Below are positions 17,734 to 26,112 of a stretch of 64,000 nt of DNA, piece by piece. The translations under genes were made by a program, and so were the position numbers. The stretch spans positions 1 through 64,000 of the forward strand of contig WGMX01000009.1 of assembly GCA_016124855.1 (NCBI GenBank). Direction: 5' to 3'. The notes beneath the pieces are model-generated. The model ran no database searches, was not told the origin of the DNA, and saw nothing but the letters and a program-made list of their open reading frames with translations. Positions within the stretch are counted from its first letter, which is position 1, and the number at the start of each line of letters is the position of its first letter. The DNA comes from Anaerolineaceae bacterium (lineage in GTDB: Bacteria > Chloroflexota > Anaerolineae > Aggregatilineales > Phototrophicaceae).

Positions 17734-18435
17734 ATGACATTGGGTAGAAGGCCAACCGGACGGCGAGGACGAGATAGTGTGCCAGCATGGCTAATCTTTC
17801 TGGTTGGAGTCGCGCTGGTGTTCGGCATCTACTATGTCTGGTTGGGCATCCAGAGTTTCCTGCGCAGCGGCGGACGCGGCATTATCGAGGCAACTCAAAA
17901 TGCGGCGATTGTTTCAACAGCGACCGCAGTTTATATCCAGACAGGCATTCCCACTGTGCGTCCGACGACGACACCCTTTCCCCCATGCGAACCATTTATC
18001 GTGATTGTCCCCAATGCCCGTGTGCGCAGTGCGCCCAGTGAATCAGGTGGGATTCTCACGTCATTTTTTATGAATGATCCGGTGTGTGTCGAGGGACGCG
18101 CCGCCCCTGATAGCGAATGGTATATCATCGACTGGAAGCCGGAAACACGAAGGGTGGACATTGCCTATATGCATGAAAGCGTCATCGCGGCCAAAAATCC
18201 AACACCAACTGTAACCCCGACCCAAAAACCGCCGCCGACGGTCACACCATTACCGACTTTAACGCCTTCCAAAACACCGACCATCACCCGTACGCCGACG
18301 ATTACGCCAACCTTACCGCCGTCCCTGACACCTACCATTACACCGACTTTGGCTGCGTCCCACACCCCGGCTGCGACCGAAACACCGGAAGTAACCTTAA
18401 CACCCTCGACTAAACCGGTACTCCAAAACGCTTAA
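17734..18435 (+). CDS. membrane-anchored protein with SH3-like domain and Thr/Pro-rich tail
   Basis: This 233-residue protein has a short basic N-terminus, one TM segment (residues about 17-38), and a bacterial SH3-like region at residues about 85-150 ('VPNARVRSAPSESG', 'EWYIIDWK'). The last 75 residues are a low-complexity Thr-Pro tail with repeats such as 'TPTITPT'. Tails of this kind are common in secreted Chloroflexota proteins and probably act as an extended extracellular spacer. No enzymatic motif is seen. It ends 4 bases into the convergent MFS gene. Confidence 0.78.
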   Translation: MTLGRRPTGRRGRDSVPAWLIFLVGVALVFGIYYVWLGIQSFLRSGGRGIIEATQNAAIVSTATAVYIQTGIPTVRPTTTPFPPCEPFIVIVPNARVRSAPSESGGILTSFFMNDPVCVEGRAAPDSEWYIIDWKPETRRVDIAYMHESVIAAKNPTPTVTPTQKPPPTVTPLPTLTPSKTPTITRTPTITPTLPPSLTPTITPTLAASHTPAATETPEVTLTPSTKPVLQNA

Positions 18436-19688
18436 GGACTGTCGGGCGTATAAGCCGGTTGTAAGCTGCGGTTGAACAGTTGACGTGGATGAACTTGCGT
18501 CAATATGCCTGCCAGTACACGGAACCCCGCACCGATAAACAACGCTGTAACGATGGGGATACTTTCAGTATTCAACAAGTTACCGAGCATCGGACCAATA
18601 AACATCGCCGTGAAGACAACTTGGTGATAAGCCGTTGTATAGGCTTCTTTGTTTTCGTGGGGTGTCATTTCACTAAAATACGAAAATTGACCGATAGCAA
18701 CAATCGTCCATGCTGCACCACCAACCGCCGCCGAAATCAGCGTTACCGGGAGTGTTTGAGCTACAGCAATGATAACGGCTGCAACACCTGTGCCGATAAG
18801 ACCGATGGCGATCATCGCCCGATTGCCAATTCGGTCGATAATAGCGCCCGTAACCGCCGCAATGAGTGCTCCTGCCACCAGCTCGACCAGTCCAAAATTG
18901 CTCAAGAACCATTCATCAGCATGTAAATGGTTGACCATATATAAGGAGATAAGAGGACGAATAGCCGTGAAGGTTACAAATGAAAGGGCAATAACAACGG
19001 CCACCAATTGAAAATTAGACGACTTCCAAGGATTCACTTTCGTTCCTGAGGGTGGCGGAGGCGCAACCAATTCAGGAATAGGCTTTACCTGCTCCACATG
19101 CCACCAACTCGCCAGCGAAAGCAGAAATGCGACCACGAACATCACTTGATAATTCATCGGGAAAGGCGCTCTTTCGAGCCAGAAACCCATTGCTAATCCA
19201 CTGATGGCCACCGACACATTCATAGTCATGGTGCGCCGGCCAGATAGCGAAGGAATAGATTTCCCCGAAACTGCTTCACGCATCATTACCACGAAACCAA
19301 CCGCTGATATGCCCTGACCAACAGCGGGCAGTACGAACGACATAACCAACCACGGTAGTTGCAAGTTCGATGGCACAAAGGCGGTTAGCGCCGGAAACAA
19401 AAACATCAGCCGAAAGATAATTCCCGGAATGCGAATGGAGTCGTGCGAACTGGCATAACGTCTCATCCAACGGGCGGCAATCGACGACATAAACAGCAGC
19501 ACCAGCGCCGGTAACGAGGCAATCAACGTCAATTGGCCAGCATCAGCTCCCAAACGAATGGCGTAAACATCACGGAAACGGTCGATTGCCGGAAAGGCCA
19601 GACCGAACCACAGGACATCAAAAACAAGGTGACGAAAATTCGCATTTTCATTGGTAAGGGTCAGGGTCGCCACGCGTGGAAAATTCAT
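18432..19688 (-). CDS. MFS transporter
   Basis: This 418-residue protein has 11-12 hydrophobic segments in two halves separated by a hydrophilic loop near residues 205-225 ('VAPPPPSGTKVNPWKSS'), the layout of the major facilitator superfamily. The loop between segments 2 and 3 holds 'SIAARWMRRYASS', and that between segments 8 and 9 holds 'GAIIDRIGNRAMI', a good match to the MFS 'GxLaDrxGrr' motif. The substrate is unknown. It stands alone. Confidence 0.88.
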   Translation of the reverse strand: MNFPRVATLTLTNENANFRHLVFDVLWFGLAFPAIDRFRDVYAIRLGADAGQLTLIASLPALVLLFMSSIAARWMRRYASSHDSIRIPGIIFRLMFLFPALTAFVPSNLQLPWLVMSFVLPAVGQGISAVGFVVMMREAVSGKSIPSLSGRRTMTMNVSVAISGLAMGFWLERAPFPMNYQVMFVVAFLLSLASWWHVEQVKPIPELVAPPPPSGTKVNPWKSSNFQLVAVVIALSFVTFTAIRPLISLYMVNHLHADEWFLSNFGLVELVAGALIAAVTGAIIDRIGNRAMIAIGLIGTGVAAVIIAVAQTLPVTLISAAVGGAAWTIVAIGQFSYFSEMTPHENKEAYTTAYHQVVFTAMFIGPMLGNLLNTESIPIVTALFIGAGFRVLAGILTQVHPRQLFNRSLQPAYTPDSP

Positions 19689-19919
19689 GAGAAACGCAGT
19701 GTCCTCTTCATCTGATTTTGAGCCTGTTGAATAGAAACGAAAATACTGTTTGCGAGGAGCAATATGACTTGACGGGTATTACAAAAACACACGTCGCATA
19801 TCACGGAATGGTAAATCCTACTGTTAATGGTGTCGTATACATGTAGTGTAATCCCATTCTAATGATACAAACTTAACGAATTTGTGCAAATATCCACAAT
19901 CTTACCAATGGTTGTATGG
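19689..19919. other. intergenic region between divergent genes
   Basis: This AT-rich, non-coding gap separates the divergent MFS and bactofilin genes. Apart from the promoter at 19920-19948, I see no gene, terminator or repeat in it. Confidence 0.6.
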
Positions 19920-19948
19920 TTGAAACAGGATAAAACTGGCTGTATAGT
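19920..19948 (+). promoter_or_regulatory. sigma-70-type promoter for the bactofilin operon
   Basis: TTGAAA (19920-19925) and TATAGT (19943-19948) are separated by exactly 17 bases, a near-consensus housekeeping promoter, 45 bases upstream of the bactofilin start. Confidence 0.7.
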
Positions 19949-19993
19949 GTAGATAAGATATTCTCCACAACCGTTTTGAGATGGAGTCAGTGC

Positions 19994-20602
19994 ATGTCAT
20001 TTTTTGGAAACCGTCGTCAAGTCGAGACCAATTTGCCACCTGCTGTTGAGCCAGTGCAAATTACAAAACCGTCTTTACCCCCGCCCGCAGTCGGCTTTGA
20101 TACTGTACTCGGACCGAACAGCGTTCTAGAAGGCACTTTCCAGAGTAACGCCAATGTGCGTTTGGATGGTACGTTTAGCGGCACACTCGAAATTAACGGC
20201 AACATTTTGGTCGGGGAAACCGCCAAAATTAAAGCCGACATCAACGCCCGTAATATATCGATAGCCGGTGCGGTGCGCGGCAACATTTCCGGCAAAAAAG
20301 TGCAGGTTTTGCGAACCGGACGCGTATGGGGCGATATTCGGGCAACAGCGCTGACCACCGAGGAAGGGGCGTTCATTGATGGCAAGATCACCATGGTCGG
20401 GCATGAATCCTCGACTGCACCGGATGCACTTCTGAACGCGGATGAAAAACCGGAAATTTCAGATGTTCCGATGACCATTGATGAGAGCATTAAGGATATG
20501 CATGATGCGGTCGAACAATCGGCAGAGTCATTAAATGAACCTGTAGATGAAATGGCCGATGCCGTTACCGAATCGGATGATGACTCTCAGCCGGTTGCCT
20601 GA
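19994..20602 (+). CDS. bactofilin-family polymer-forming protein
   Basis: This 202-residue protein has a central bactofilin domain (residues about 25-125). The repeating short beta-strand pattern is visible in 'SVLEGTFQSNANVRLDGTF', 'SGTLEINGNILVGE', 'KIKADINARNISIAGAVRG', 'ISGKKVQVLRTGRVWGDI' and 'EEGAFIDGKITM'. Bactofilins polymerise without nucleotide into cytoskeletal filaments, often at the membrane. A disordered acidic tail of about 75 residues follows. The ATG at 19994 with TGGAG upstream is preferred over the TTG at 19976. It heads a three-gene set with a HEAT protein. Confidence 0.9.
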   Translation: MSFFGNRRQVETNLPPAVEPVQITKPSLPPPAVGFDTVLGPNSVLEGTFQSNANVRLDGTFSGTLEINGNILVGETAKIKADINARNISIAGAVRGNISGKKVQVLRTGRVWGDIRATALTTEEGAFIDGKITMVGHESSTAPDALLNADEKPEISDVPMTIDESIKDMHDAVEQSAESLNEPVDEMADAVTESDDDSQPVA

Positions 20603-20646
20603 GTTTGCATTCTCCCGTTGGATGACCTGAATCGCAGGAGATGGTT

Positions 20647-21546
20647 ATGCGCCGTTTGTTAAACGTTATATTTATCTTATGTGTAGGGGCCGCCGTAACA
20701 GCCACGCTACTCGTGCCGGATCATGTCGTGACGCATCCGCTTCAATTGGCGGTCATTGTTCTGATCGTCGTCATTTTGCTCGACCGTATTTTTGGCTGGT
20801 TTAAACCCAAACGTGGAAGCAATATTCCGCGTTCACTGGTCGGTGAAATCGAGCAGTTGTACTTCCGCTGTATGCGCGAAATGTTGAGCGACAATCCCAA
20901 TTTGATGCAGGTCATCAATGACTTACAGCGCATCCTCTCGATTGATAAGAATTATAAAAATGCCCAGCATTACCTCAACCGTGCCTTGGTGCTGCGCGCC
21001 CAGAACAGTGGTCAACCTGCGGGTTCCGTTCCCCGTCACACGGCTGATTTCCGCAAGTTACAGGAGCAGTTGGTTGATCCTGATCCCGCAGTACGCAAAT
21101 CCGTGGTGATGGATTTTATTCAGTTCGGGGACAAAGCCATTGATCCGCTCATCGCGCTGTTAATGGACGAAGATAAGGATGTACGGGTTCATGCTGCTAC
21201 CGCGCTCGGTTGGGTTGGCGGGCACGAAGCGGTACAGCCTTTGCTGGTTGCGCTCAACGATGAGAACCAATATGTCCGGCGATATGCGGCCCGTGCGCTG
21301 TGTTGGGTGGTAGATGCTGCCGCCATTGATGGCTTAATCGAAAGCCTGAAGGATACTGACGCTTACGTGCGCCAATATGTAGCCCGCGCCTTGGGTTGGA
21401 GTCAGGATAGTCGGGCAATCCGCCCCTTAATTGAACTGCTGATGGTCGAGCAAAGCGAAGACGTGCGCGAGTATGCGTTTGCCGCGCTTTCTGACTTAGG
21501 CGAACGAAACGTGCGTGTAGCACGTCCCATGGCGCTAGAGGCTTAG
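20647..21546 (+). CDS. membrane-anchored HEAT-repeat protein
   Basis: This 299-residue protein has two N-terminal hydrophobic segments (residues about 4-24 and 30-48), a basic stretch, and from about residue 135 at least five HEAT-like repeats of about 31 residues ('DKDVRVHAATALGWVGG', 'NQYVRRYAARALCWV', 'DAYVRQYVARALGWSQD', 'SEDVREYAFAALSDLG'). HEAT arrays usually bind proteins. With the bactofilin gene just upstream and an unknown gene 1 base downstream, it may be the membrane adaptor for a filament. AGGAG at 20636-20640 favours the ATG at 20647 over the one at 20641. Confidence 0.88.
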   Translation: MRRLLNVIFILCVGAAVTATLLVPDHVVTHPLQLAVIVLIVVILLDRIFGWFKPKRGSNIPRSLVGEIEQLYFRCMREMLSDNPNLMQVINDLQRILSIDKNYKNAQHYLNRALVLRAQNSGQPAGSVPRHTADFRKLQEQLVDPDPAVRKSVVMDFIQFGDKAIDPLIALLMDEDKDVRVHAATALGWVGGHEAVQPLLVALNDENQYVRRYAARALCWVVDAAAIDGLIESLKDTDAYVRQYVARALGWSQDSRAIRPLIELLMVEQSEDVREYAFAALSDLGERNVRVARPMALEA

Positions 21547-21547
21547 A

Positions 21548-22291
21548 ATGCAGATTAGTCTGGATGTGGTCGATTTGCTTCAGCTACAAGAAATCTGGAG
21601 CAGACGGCCCATCGTGACGGCCTTTACCCGTCTAGAAACGCGTTCCGCACTGCGTCCTTCACCGGATACCTTCAAGATCGAGGATTTACTGCCGCGATTG
21701 TCGCGCCTCAAACGCTCGCCGGCGTGGCTCTCGCGCCGCAGCGCGCCAACTATCACAGATCCGGCACGAATACCCCTAGGCGACTTGTCCGATGACTATT
21801 TGCTGGAAATGTATCCCGAAGCCGAATCGGCCGCTGTTAAACGCAGTACCCTATTTTTATCTGTATACAACTGCTACCTTGTTGCCCATTACGACCAATC
21901 TGTAACCTATACGGCGGCAGCGCTGCAGCTGTTAGCGCGGGTGCGGCATCTCGACAGCAGCTCCATTCTCGACTCGGAAAATTTGCCGGCTCAGGGTTCG
22001 CCTGAATGGATACCGCTCAATATCACCGACGAAATACGCAGCTTGGATGACCGTTATGACGCGGCAGAACCCGGAGCGCCCGCAGCTTATGTGGTCGCTG
22101 AAGATTTTTGGCCGCTGCTCTTAAAAGCCGCCTCCGAAGATTTCGAGTCAGCAGCTAAACTGGCACAAGAATCCGCTGATACGCAGTTTTGTGATGTGCT
22201 GCTTCAAGTGTTAACCGATCTTTCCGCGCTGGCGCATACGTGGTATCGCTCGCCTTCTGTCGTCGGCCTTTGCTATCGTCAACAGATATGA
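21548..22291 (+). CDS. hypothetical protein in the bactofilin operon
   Basis: I do not recognise this 247-residue protein. It is soluble and mostly helical, with no signal peptide or membrane segment. The N-terminal 60 residues include 'VVDLLQLQEIW' and a basic region ('RLSRLKRSPAWLSRR'); the C-terminal half contains an acidic segment and helices. It starts 1 base after the HEAT gene stop, so the genes are translationally coupled, and it probably works with that protein and the bactofilin. Confidence 0.8.
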   Translation: MQISLDVVDLLQLQEIWSRRPIVTAFTRLETRSALRPSPDTFKIEDLLPRLSRLKRSPAWLSRRSAPTITDPARIPLGDLSDDYLLEMYPEAESAAVKRSTLFLSVYNCYLVAHYDQSVTYTAAALQLLARVRHLDSSSILDSENLPAQGSPEWIPLNITDEIRSLDDRYDAAEPGAPAAYVVAEDFWPLLLKAASEDFESAAKLAQESADTQFCDVLLQVLTDLSALAHTWYRSPSVVGLCYRQQI

Positions 22292-22376
22292 TTTGCCTTT
22301 GCTCCCCTCTGTCATGTAATAAGCGAAGCGAGGATACTTTTATAACTGCGATGTAATTTTCCCTAAAATTCTTGTC

Positions 22377-22422
22377 TTGCTCCCTTCCTCTATTACCATG
22401 GGGAAAGGGTTGGGGTTAGGGG
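22377..22422. repeat. dispersed-type intergenic sequence
   Basis: This gap (22292-22506) holds a CCCTTCC stretch, then CCATGGGGAAAGGG followed by TTGGGGTTAGGGG. I recall such segments as dispersed intergenic repeats in several bacterial genomes; only one copy is present here, so the call rests on memory of the motif. Confidence 0.4.
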
Positions 22423-22506
22423 TACTTCGCTTGGATGTTACTCTACCCTATAATAACGCCCATCAATTACAATTCAACAACGACTCAAACATGAAGTGAG
22501 GCTTCT

Positions 22507-22986
22507 GTGATTAAAGTGCTGATGGTTTGTACGGGTAATATTTGCCGTTCGCCGATGGCAGAATATGTGCTCAAAGATATGGTCGCGAAAGCAGGGTTGA
22601 GCGACCAGATGAGTGTCGATTCGGCTGGTGTTAGTTCAGAAGAAGTGGGTAACACCGTTCATAATGGGACGGTTGGAGTCCTGCGTAAGCATCATATCGA
22701 GCATGACGCTTTGCGCCCCGCTCGCCAGATTACGGCTGCCGACAGTCAAAATTTCGATTATCTGTTAGCGATGGATCGGGGTCATTTAAGTTATTTGAAG
22801 CGCCGCGCCGGGGAAAGCACAGCCGTCGTCGAGTTATTTTTGGCAGATGCCTATAAAGCCGGGACAGTCGCTTATGAGGAAGTGCCTGATCCGTGGTACG
22901 ACGGACAGTATGATCGTACGTATGACCTCGTCACCAAAGGCTGTGCTGCTTTTCTGAAGCGTTTGCGAGCCGAGCATAATCTATGA
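22507..22986 (+). CDS. low-molecular-weight protein tyrosine phosphatase
   Basis: This 159-residue phosphatase has the P-loop CX5R at residues 8-14 ('VCTGNICRSPMAE') and the general-acid Asp in 'VPDPWYDGQ'. The family removes phosphate from protein tyrosines; in bacteria it often regulates polysaccharide export kinases, or acts as an arginine phosphatase. The start is GTG with a GTGAGG site. It overlaps the metallophosphoesterase gene by 4 bases. A TATAAT box at 22450-22455 may be its promoter. Confidence 0.94.
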   Translation: MIKVLMVCTGNICRSPMAEYVLKDMVAKAGLSDQMSVDSAGVSSEEVGNTVHNGTVGVLRKHHIEHDALRPARQITAADSQNFDYLLAMDRGHLSYLKRRAGESTAVVELFLADAYKAGTVAYEEVPDPWYDGQYDRTYDLVTKGCAAFLKRLRAEHNL

Positions 22987-23780
22987 CACGCGCAGCATGG
23001 CTGACTGACATTCATCTCAATTTTCTTCGACCTATGCAGCTTGAGAAATTCTACCAACAGGTTAAGAGCTGCAATCCGGATTGCATTCTTATTTCAGGCG
23101 ATATTTCCGAAGCACCGCGTCTGCAATACACCTTCCAGCAGTTTGAAGCGCGACTTCCATATCCGATTTATTTCGTGTTGGGCAACCACGATTTCTATGG
23201 CGCTTCGATTCAGGATGTGTACAGTTTGGTTCATGAATTAACTGCTGGTTCGTCAACCTTGCATTGGTTGAATGAAAGCGGCATTGTTGAGTTAGCGCCG
23301 AATGTAGGGTTAATCGGTCATGATGGTTGGGCTGATGGACGCTATGGTGATTACCAATCATCGACTGTCATGCTCAACGACTATCTGGCGATTCGCGACT
23401 TTGTGGGCATGACGAAAGACCGGCGTTTGGATTTGCTCAACCAGTTAGGGGATTCTGCTGCGCGTCATGTGGATAACTGGCTGCCAAAAGCCTTTAGCCG
23501 TTATGACCACGTTTTCTTCTTGACGCATGTACCACCTTTTGCGGAGGCTTGCTGGCATGAAGGTCAAAGTTATGATGACGATTGGCTGCCGCATTTTGCA
23601 TCCAAAGCAGCCGGGGATGCGCTGATTAATGTCATGCGCGATTATCCCCAAAAGACTCTCACTGTGCTGTGCGGGCATACACATGGACGCCGGGAAGTCC
23701 ACATTTTGGATAACCTATTGGTCATGACGGGTGGAGCAGAATATAACCATCCTGAAGTGCAGCGCGTCTTTGAACTCTGA
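22983..23780 (+). CDS. metallophosphoesterase
   Basis: This 265-residue calcineurin-like phosphoesterase has all the metal-binding blocks in order: 'TDIHLNF', 'ISGDISEA', 'LGNHDFYG', a His in 'FLTHVPP' and 'CGHTHGRREV'. It could act on phosphomonoesters, diesters or nucleotides; the substrate is unknown. It starts within the stop of the phosphatase gene (ATGA overlap), so the two phosphatases are cotranslated. Confidence 0.93.
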   Translation: MTRAAWLTDIHLNFLRPMQLEKFYQQVKSCNPDCILISGDISEAPRLQYTFQQFEARLPYPIYFVLGNHDFYGASIQDVYSLVHELTAGSSTLHWLNESGIVELAPNVGLIGHDGWADGRYGDYQSSTVMLNDYLAIRDFVGMTKDRRLDLLNQLGDSAARHVDNWLPKAFSRYDHVFFLTHVPPFAEACWHEGQSYDDDWLPHFASKAAGDALINVMRDYPQKTLTVLCGHTHGRREVHILDNLLVMTGGAEYNHPEVQRVFEL

Positions 23781-23793
23781 TCGTCAAAATTGA

Positions 23794-23828
23794 CTTGGCG
23801 TTCTCTTTTCTCTTGGCGAGCTTGGCGA
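23794..23828. repeat. CTTGGCG short repeats
   Basis: CTTGGCG occurs three times, at 23794-23800, 23812-23818 and 23821-23827, just downstream of the metallophosphoesterase gene. It is non-coding and resembles the short dispersed intergenic repeats seen elsewhere in this window. Confidence 0.55.
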
Positions 23829-23868
23829 TTTGTTTTTATCGTCGGATGTGATTGCTATTCTTAGTCAC

Positions 23869-24429
23869 TTACCTGTAGGTTTTCCCACCCGAACTGGCAG
23901 ACCGTGCGCCATCTCTTTTATCCGTTTTTTTACTTGCAGCCTTTCGTAGTGCTGCTGGCAAACTGGCCTTTGCTTTTAGCGTCCGTTGGACTTCACCCGT
24001 CAGCGTACTGCTGTTGATGTAATCGCCTTCCAGCGGAATATTCAGCGGCAAAATGACTGCAATAATCGCCAGCCCGATCAGCAAATAACCCGCAAGGGCT
24101 AACACCACGCCCAACACCAGCAGTATTCCGTATATAATGTACCGGTTTTGCGGATCAGCCCCGTCGGATACGTAGCCACGAACAACCGTCACGCCGTTCT
24201 CTTTGGATACGTGTCCACTCAAGCGCGTAGATCGTGAAAATCGCCGTAATACAGTCGTCGTCGTACTAATCGAGAAGTTCCCGCTTTTTTCGACCCAACC
24301 GTCCAATTTTCCACTTTTTTGATGCAGTCGTTCATTCAGTGCCAGCATACATTGTGACACAGTTTTCTCGGAGTAATAGACGAAGTTCAAAACCCAACTC
24401 CCTGTGTTAGCGGAGACGCATTTTATCAC
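23869..24429 (-). CDS. hypothetical membrane protein
   Basis: I do not recognise this 186-residue protein. An N-terminal soluble part of about 100 residues, rich in Ser and Thr ('NFSISTTTTVLRRF'), is followed by a hydrophobic hairpin (residues about 107-142, 'YGILLVLGVVLALAGYLLIG') and a strongly basic tail with many Lys, Arg and Ser residues. The GTG at 24429 is used here; an ATG at 24348 is a possible shorter start. The gene is isolated. Confidence 0.65.
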   Translation of the reverse strand: MIKCVSANTGSWVLNFVYYSEKTVSQCMLALNERLHQKSGKLDGWVEKSGNFSISTTTTVLRRFSRSTRLSGHVSKENGVTVVRGYVSDGADPQNRYIIYGILLVLGVVLALAGYLLIGLAIIAVILPLNIPLEGDYINSSTLTGEVQRTLKAKASLPAALRKAASKKTDKRDGARSASSGGKTYR

Positions 24430-24525
24430 TTTAAACGGCTGTGGTAAATGGAATGAGAACCGGATTTCGTTTCTAAAACCAACTTATTCCACGCCTCAAA
24501 TCGCTTGGCTTTATCTCTGCATTTT

Positions 24526-24553
24526 CTCAGTACTCGGCACTCAGAACTCAGTA
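24526..24553. repeat. CTCAGTA heptamer array
   Basis: Four tandem 7-base units are present: CTCAGTA, CTCGGCA, CTCAGAA and CTCAGTA. The same unit recurs in the array at 30120-30147. Confidence 0.85.
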
Positions 24554-24891
24554 CTATTATTCCGGTTTACTTTCGGTTTGTGCCACTAACCGTTTCCAAA
24601 CGGTTGAACAACCAATCGGCTCAAAACCTCGCCTCCAAAGTTAGCGCCAAACCTCAGAAAGAGTTACAAAATGTTCTTCCAAATGGTAACCCTTTCCATT
24701 CACAAATCGAATATCATAAATATGGACGTAGGGGGATTCATCCCGACCGCGCATCTTAACAATCACCAATTGTTGCAAACGAGACAAAAATAACCCATTC
24801 TCAACTGCAACAACTGCAATATTTATAACATTTGCTACCCTGCCAATGTCAATGCCGCCGCCAGTGCCGCCAATCCTGCGTCTACTCTAGA

Positions 24892-24919
24892 CTGGTGACT
24901 GATAGCTAACAGCCTAAAG
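24892..24919. repeat. CTGATAG-type degenerate heptamer array
   Basis: Four 7-base units can be read in register: CTGGTGA, CTGATAG, CTAACAG and CCTAAAG. This is a second heptamer family in the same gap, more degenerate than the CTCAGTA array. Confidence 0.5.
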
Positions 24920-25029
24920 CTGCCTCTGAATCTGAAGAAATTGAAGAATTTTGTGAACATTCGGCAGTTTGCTCCCTTAGAACCGCTGATGAAAAGCTTG
25001 TCAGCGATTCGGATTTTGCAAAATCTGAA

Positions 25030-25968
25030 TCAATTCAACTTCAACCGGTCACTCAACCAATCCATCCGGTCCGTTTGAATGATGTCATGTTCCATATCGT
25101 GATCGGAAGTATAGGTGGCAAGTCGTTTGGGTTCCGGTGCAGCCATATAAAACTCAATCGCTGTTTCGCGTGGCACATAACCGTCATCTTCACCAAATTG
25201 GAAGAAGAACGCCGCGTCTTTAACTGTCGAAATCATTTTCAGGGGATCAACCGAACCAATTTGGGCTTGGTAAGCCACCAACTTATCGCCCTCAAGTGCG
25301 TTGTTGAAGACAAACCAGTCGTAGAAACGTGGCGTTCCCGCAATCAACACATACGATTGCACCCGTGTTTCGGTCGCCGCCATCACCGAGCCGTACATCG
25401 CCCCGAAATCATGTCCAACATAAGCAATCCGTTTGGGATTTACCCCCGGTTGTGAAAGGAGTACATCCAATCCACGTCGCAGCGCCACCACCTGATGAAT
25501 TACGTCTTGATAATCGCCGTCTTGCTTTCGCACATTGAACCATTTGGGGTCTGACCACATGGTGGATACCAACAGCGAAACCGTACCTTTTTCAGCCATC
25601 TTGACCGCCTCATCCACAAATTGGGTGCGGTTCGAGGTCTTGGCTTTCGGTTCATACCAGTGAACATAAAGCACCCCTGCGTAATCTGTACCGCTGGCCG
25701 TTGGCACAATCAGGTAGGCGCTTATCGGCTGCTCGGTGCCGGGGCTGGTGAACGTAATATCACGGATGATGACATCGCCGCGCGTTTCGCTGCCTACATC
25801 TTTAATCTCCAGCGGGGCATTCTGGTCATATGCAAACACGGTAGCAATCTCCTTAGGTGAAAGCGGAGTAGTCGGGGTAGCATCTTGGGCAAATATGGGA
25901 TTAAGACTCAAAGTGAGTATGATGCTCAAACAAAAAGTCGCCAGTAAGCATTTCAGTATTTTACGCAT
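25030..25968 (-). CDS. secreted alpha/beta hydrolase with Asp at the nucleophile elbow
   Basis: This 312-residue protein has a signal peptide (cleavage near 'PIFAQ') and a dienelactone-hydrolase-like alpha/beta fold: 'AGVLYVHWYEPKAK', the elbow 'RIAYVGHDFGAMYG', an acid region 'FFQFGEDDGYVPRE' and a late His in 'TSDHDMEHD'. The elbow reads G-H-D-F-G, with Asp where esterases have Ser, as in epoxide hydrolases and haloalkane dehalogenases. The ATG at 25968 with GGAG six bases upstream is preferred over the ATG at 25980. The substrate is unknown. Confidence 0.85.
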   Translation of the reverse strand: MRKILKCLLATFCLSIILTLSLNPIFAQDATPTTPLSPKEIATVFAYDQNAPLEIKDVGSETRGDVIIRDITFTSPGTEQPISAYLIVPTASGTDYAGVLYVHWYEPKAKTSNRTQFVDEAVKMAEKGTVSLLVSTMWSDPKWFNVRKQDGDYQDVIHQVVALRRGLDVLLSQPGVNPKRIAYVGHDFGAMYGSVMAATETRVQSYVLIAGTPRFYDWFVFNNALEGDKLVAYQAQIGSVDPLKMISTVKDAAFFFQFGEDDGYVPRETAIEFYMAAPEPKRLATYTSDHDMEHDIIQTDRMDWLSDRLKLN

Positions 25969-26112
25969 GGTTGACTCCATTTCGCATAGCTACTGAGAAT
26001 ACTGGCGACACTTCTCACACGTTCAAGATTGAACTTTAATGCCCAAAAACTTGTAAGCCTCTCCATAGGTGACTTTAAGGTAATCAGAGTTACTGTTGGA
26101 TAATCGCTTTGT

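Larger units (their letters stand above)
24430..25029. other. 600-base non-coding gap with heptamer repeats
   Basis: No ORF here has a ribosome-binding site or a recognisable product. The gap contains two different heptanucleotide arrays (24526-24553 and 24892-24919, listed separately). The rest is AT-rich and featureless to my eye. Confidence 0.6.

Noticed and set aside
18180..18420. Apparent tandem repeat in DNA
   Set aside because: It is the coding DNA of a Thr/Pro-rich tail, not a nucleotide repeat array.
24404..24759. Two small plus-strand ORFs (61 and 84 residues) in the 600-base gap
   Set aside because: They have no ribosome-binding site, run through heptamer repeats and have odd composition.
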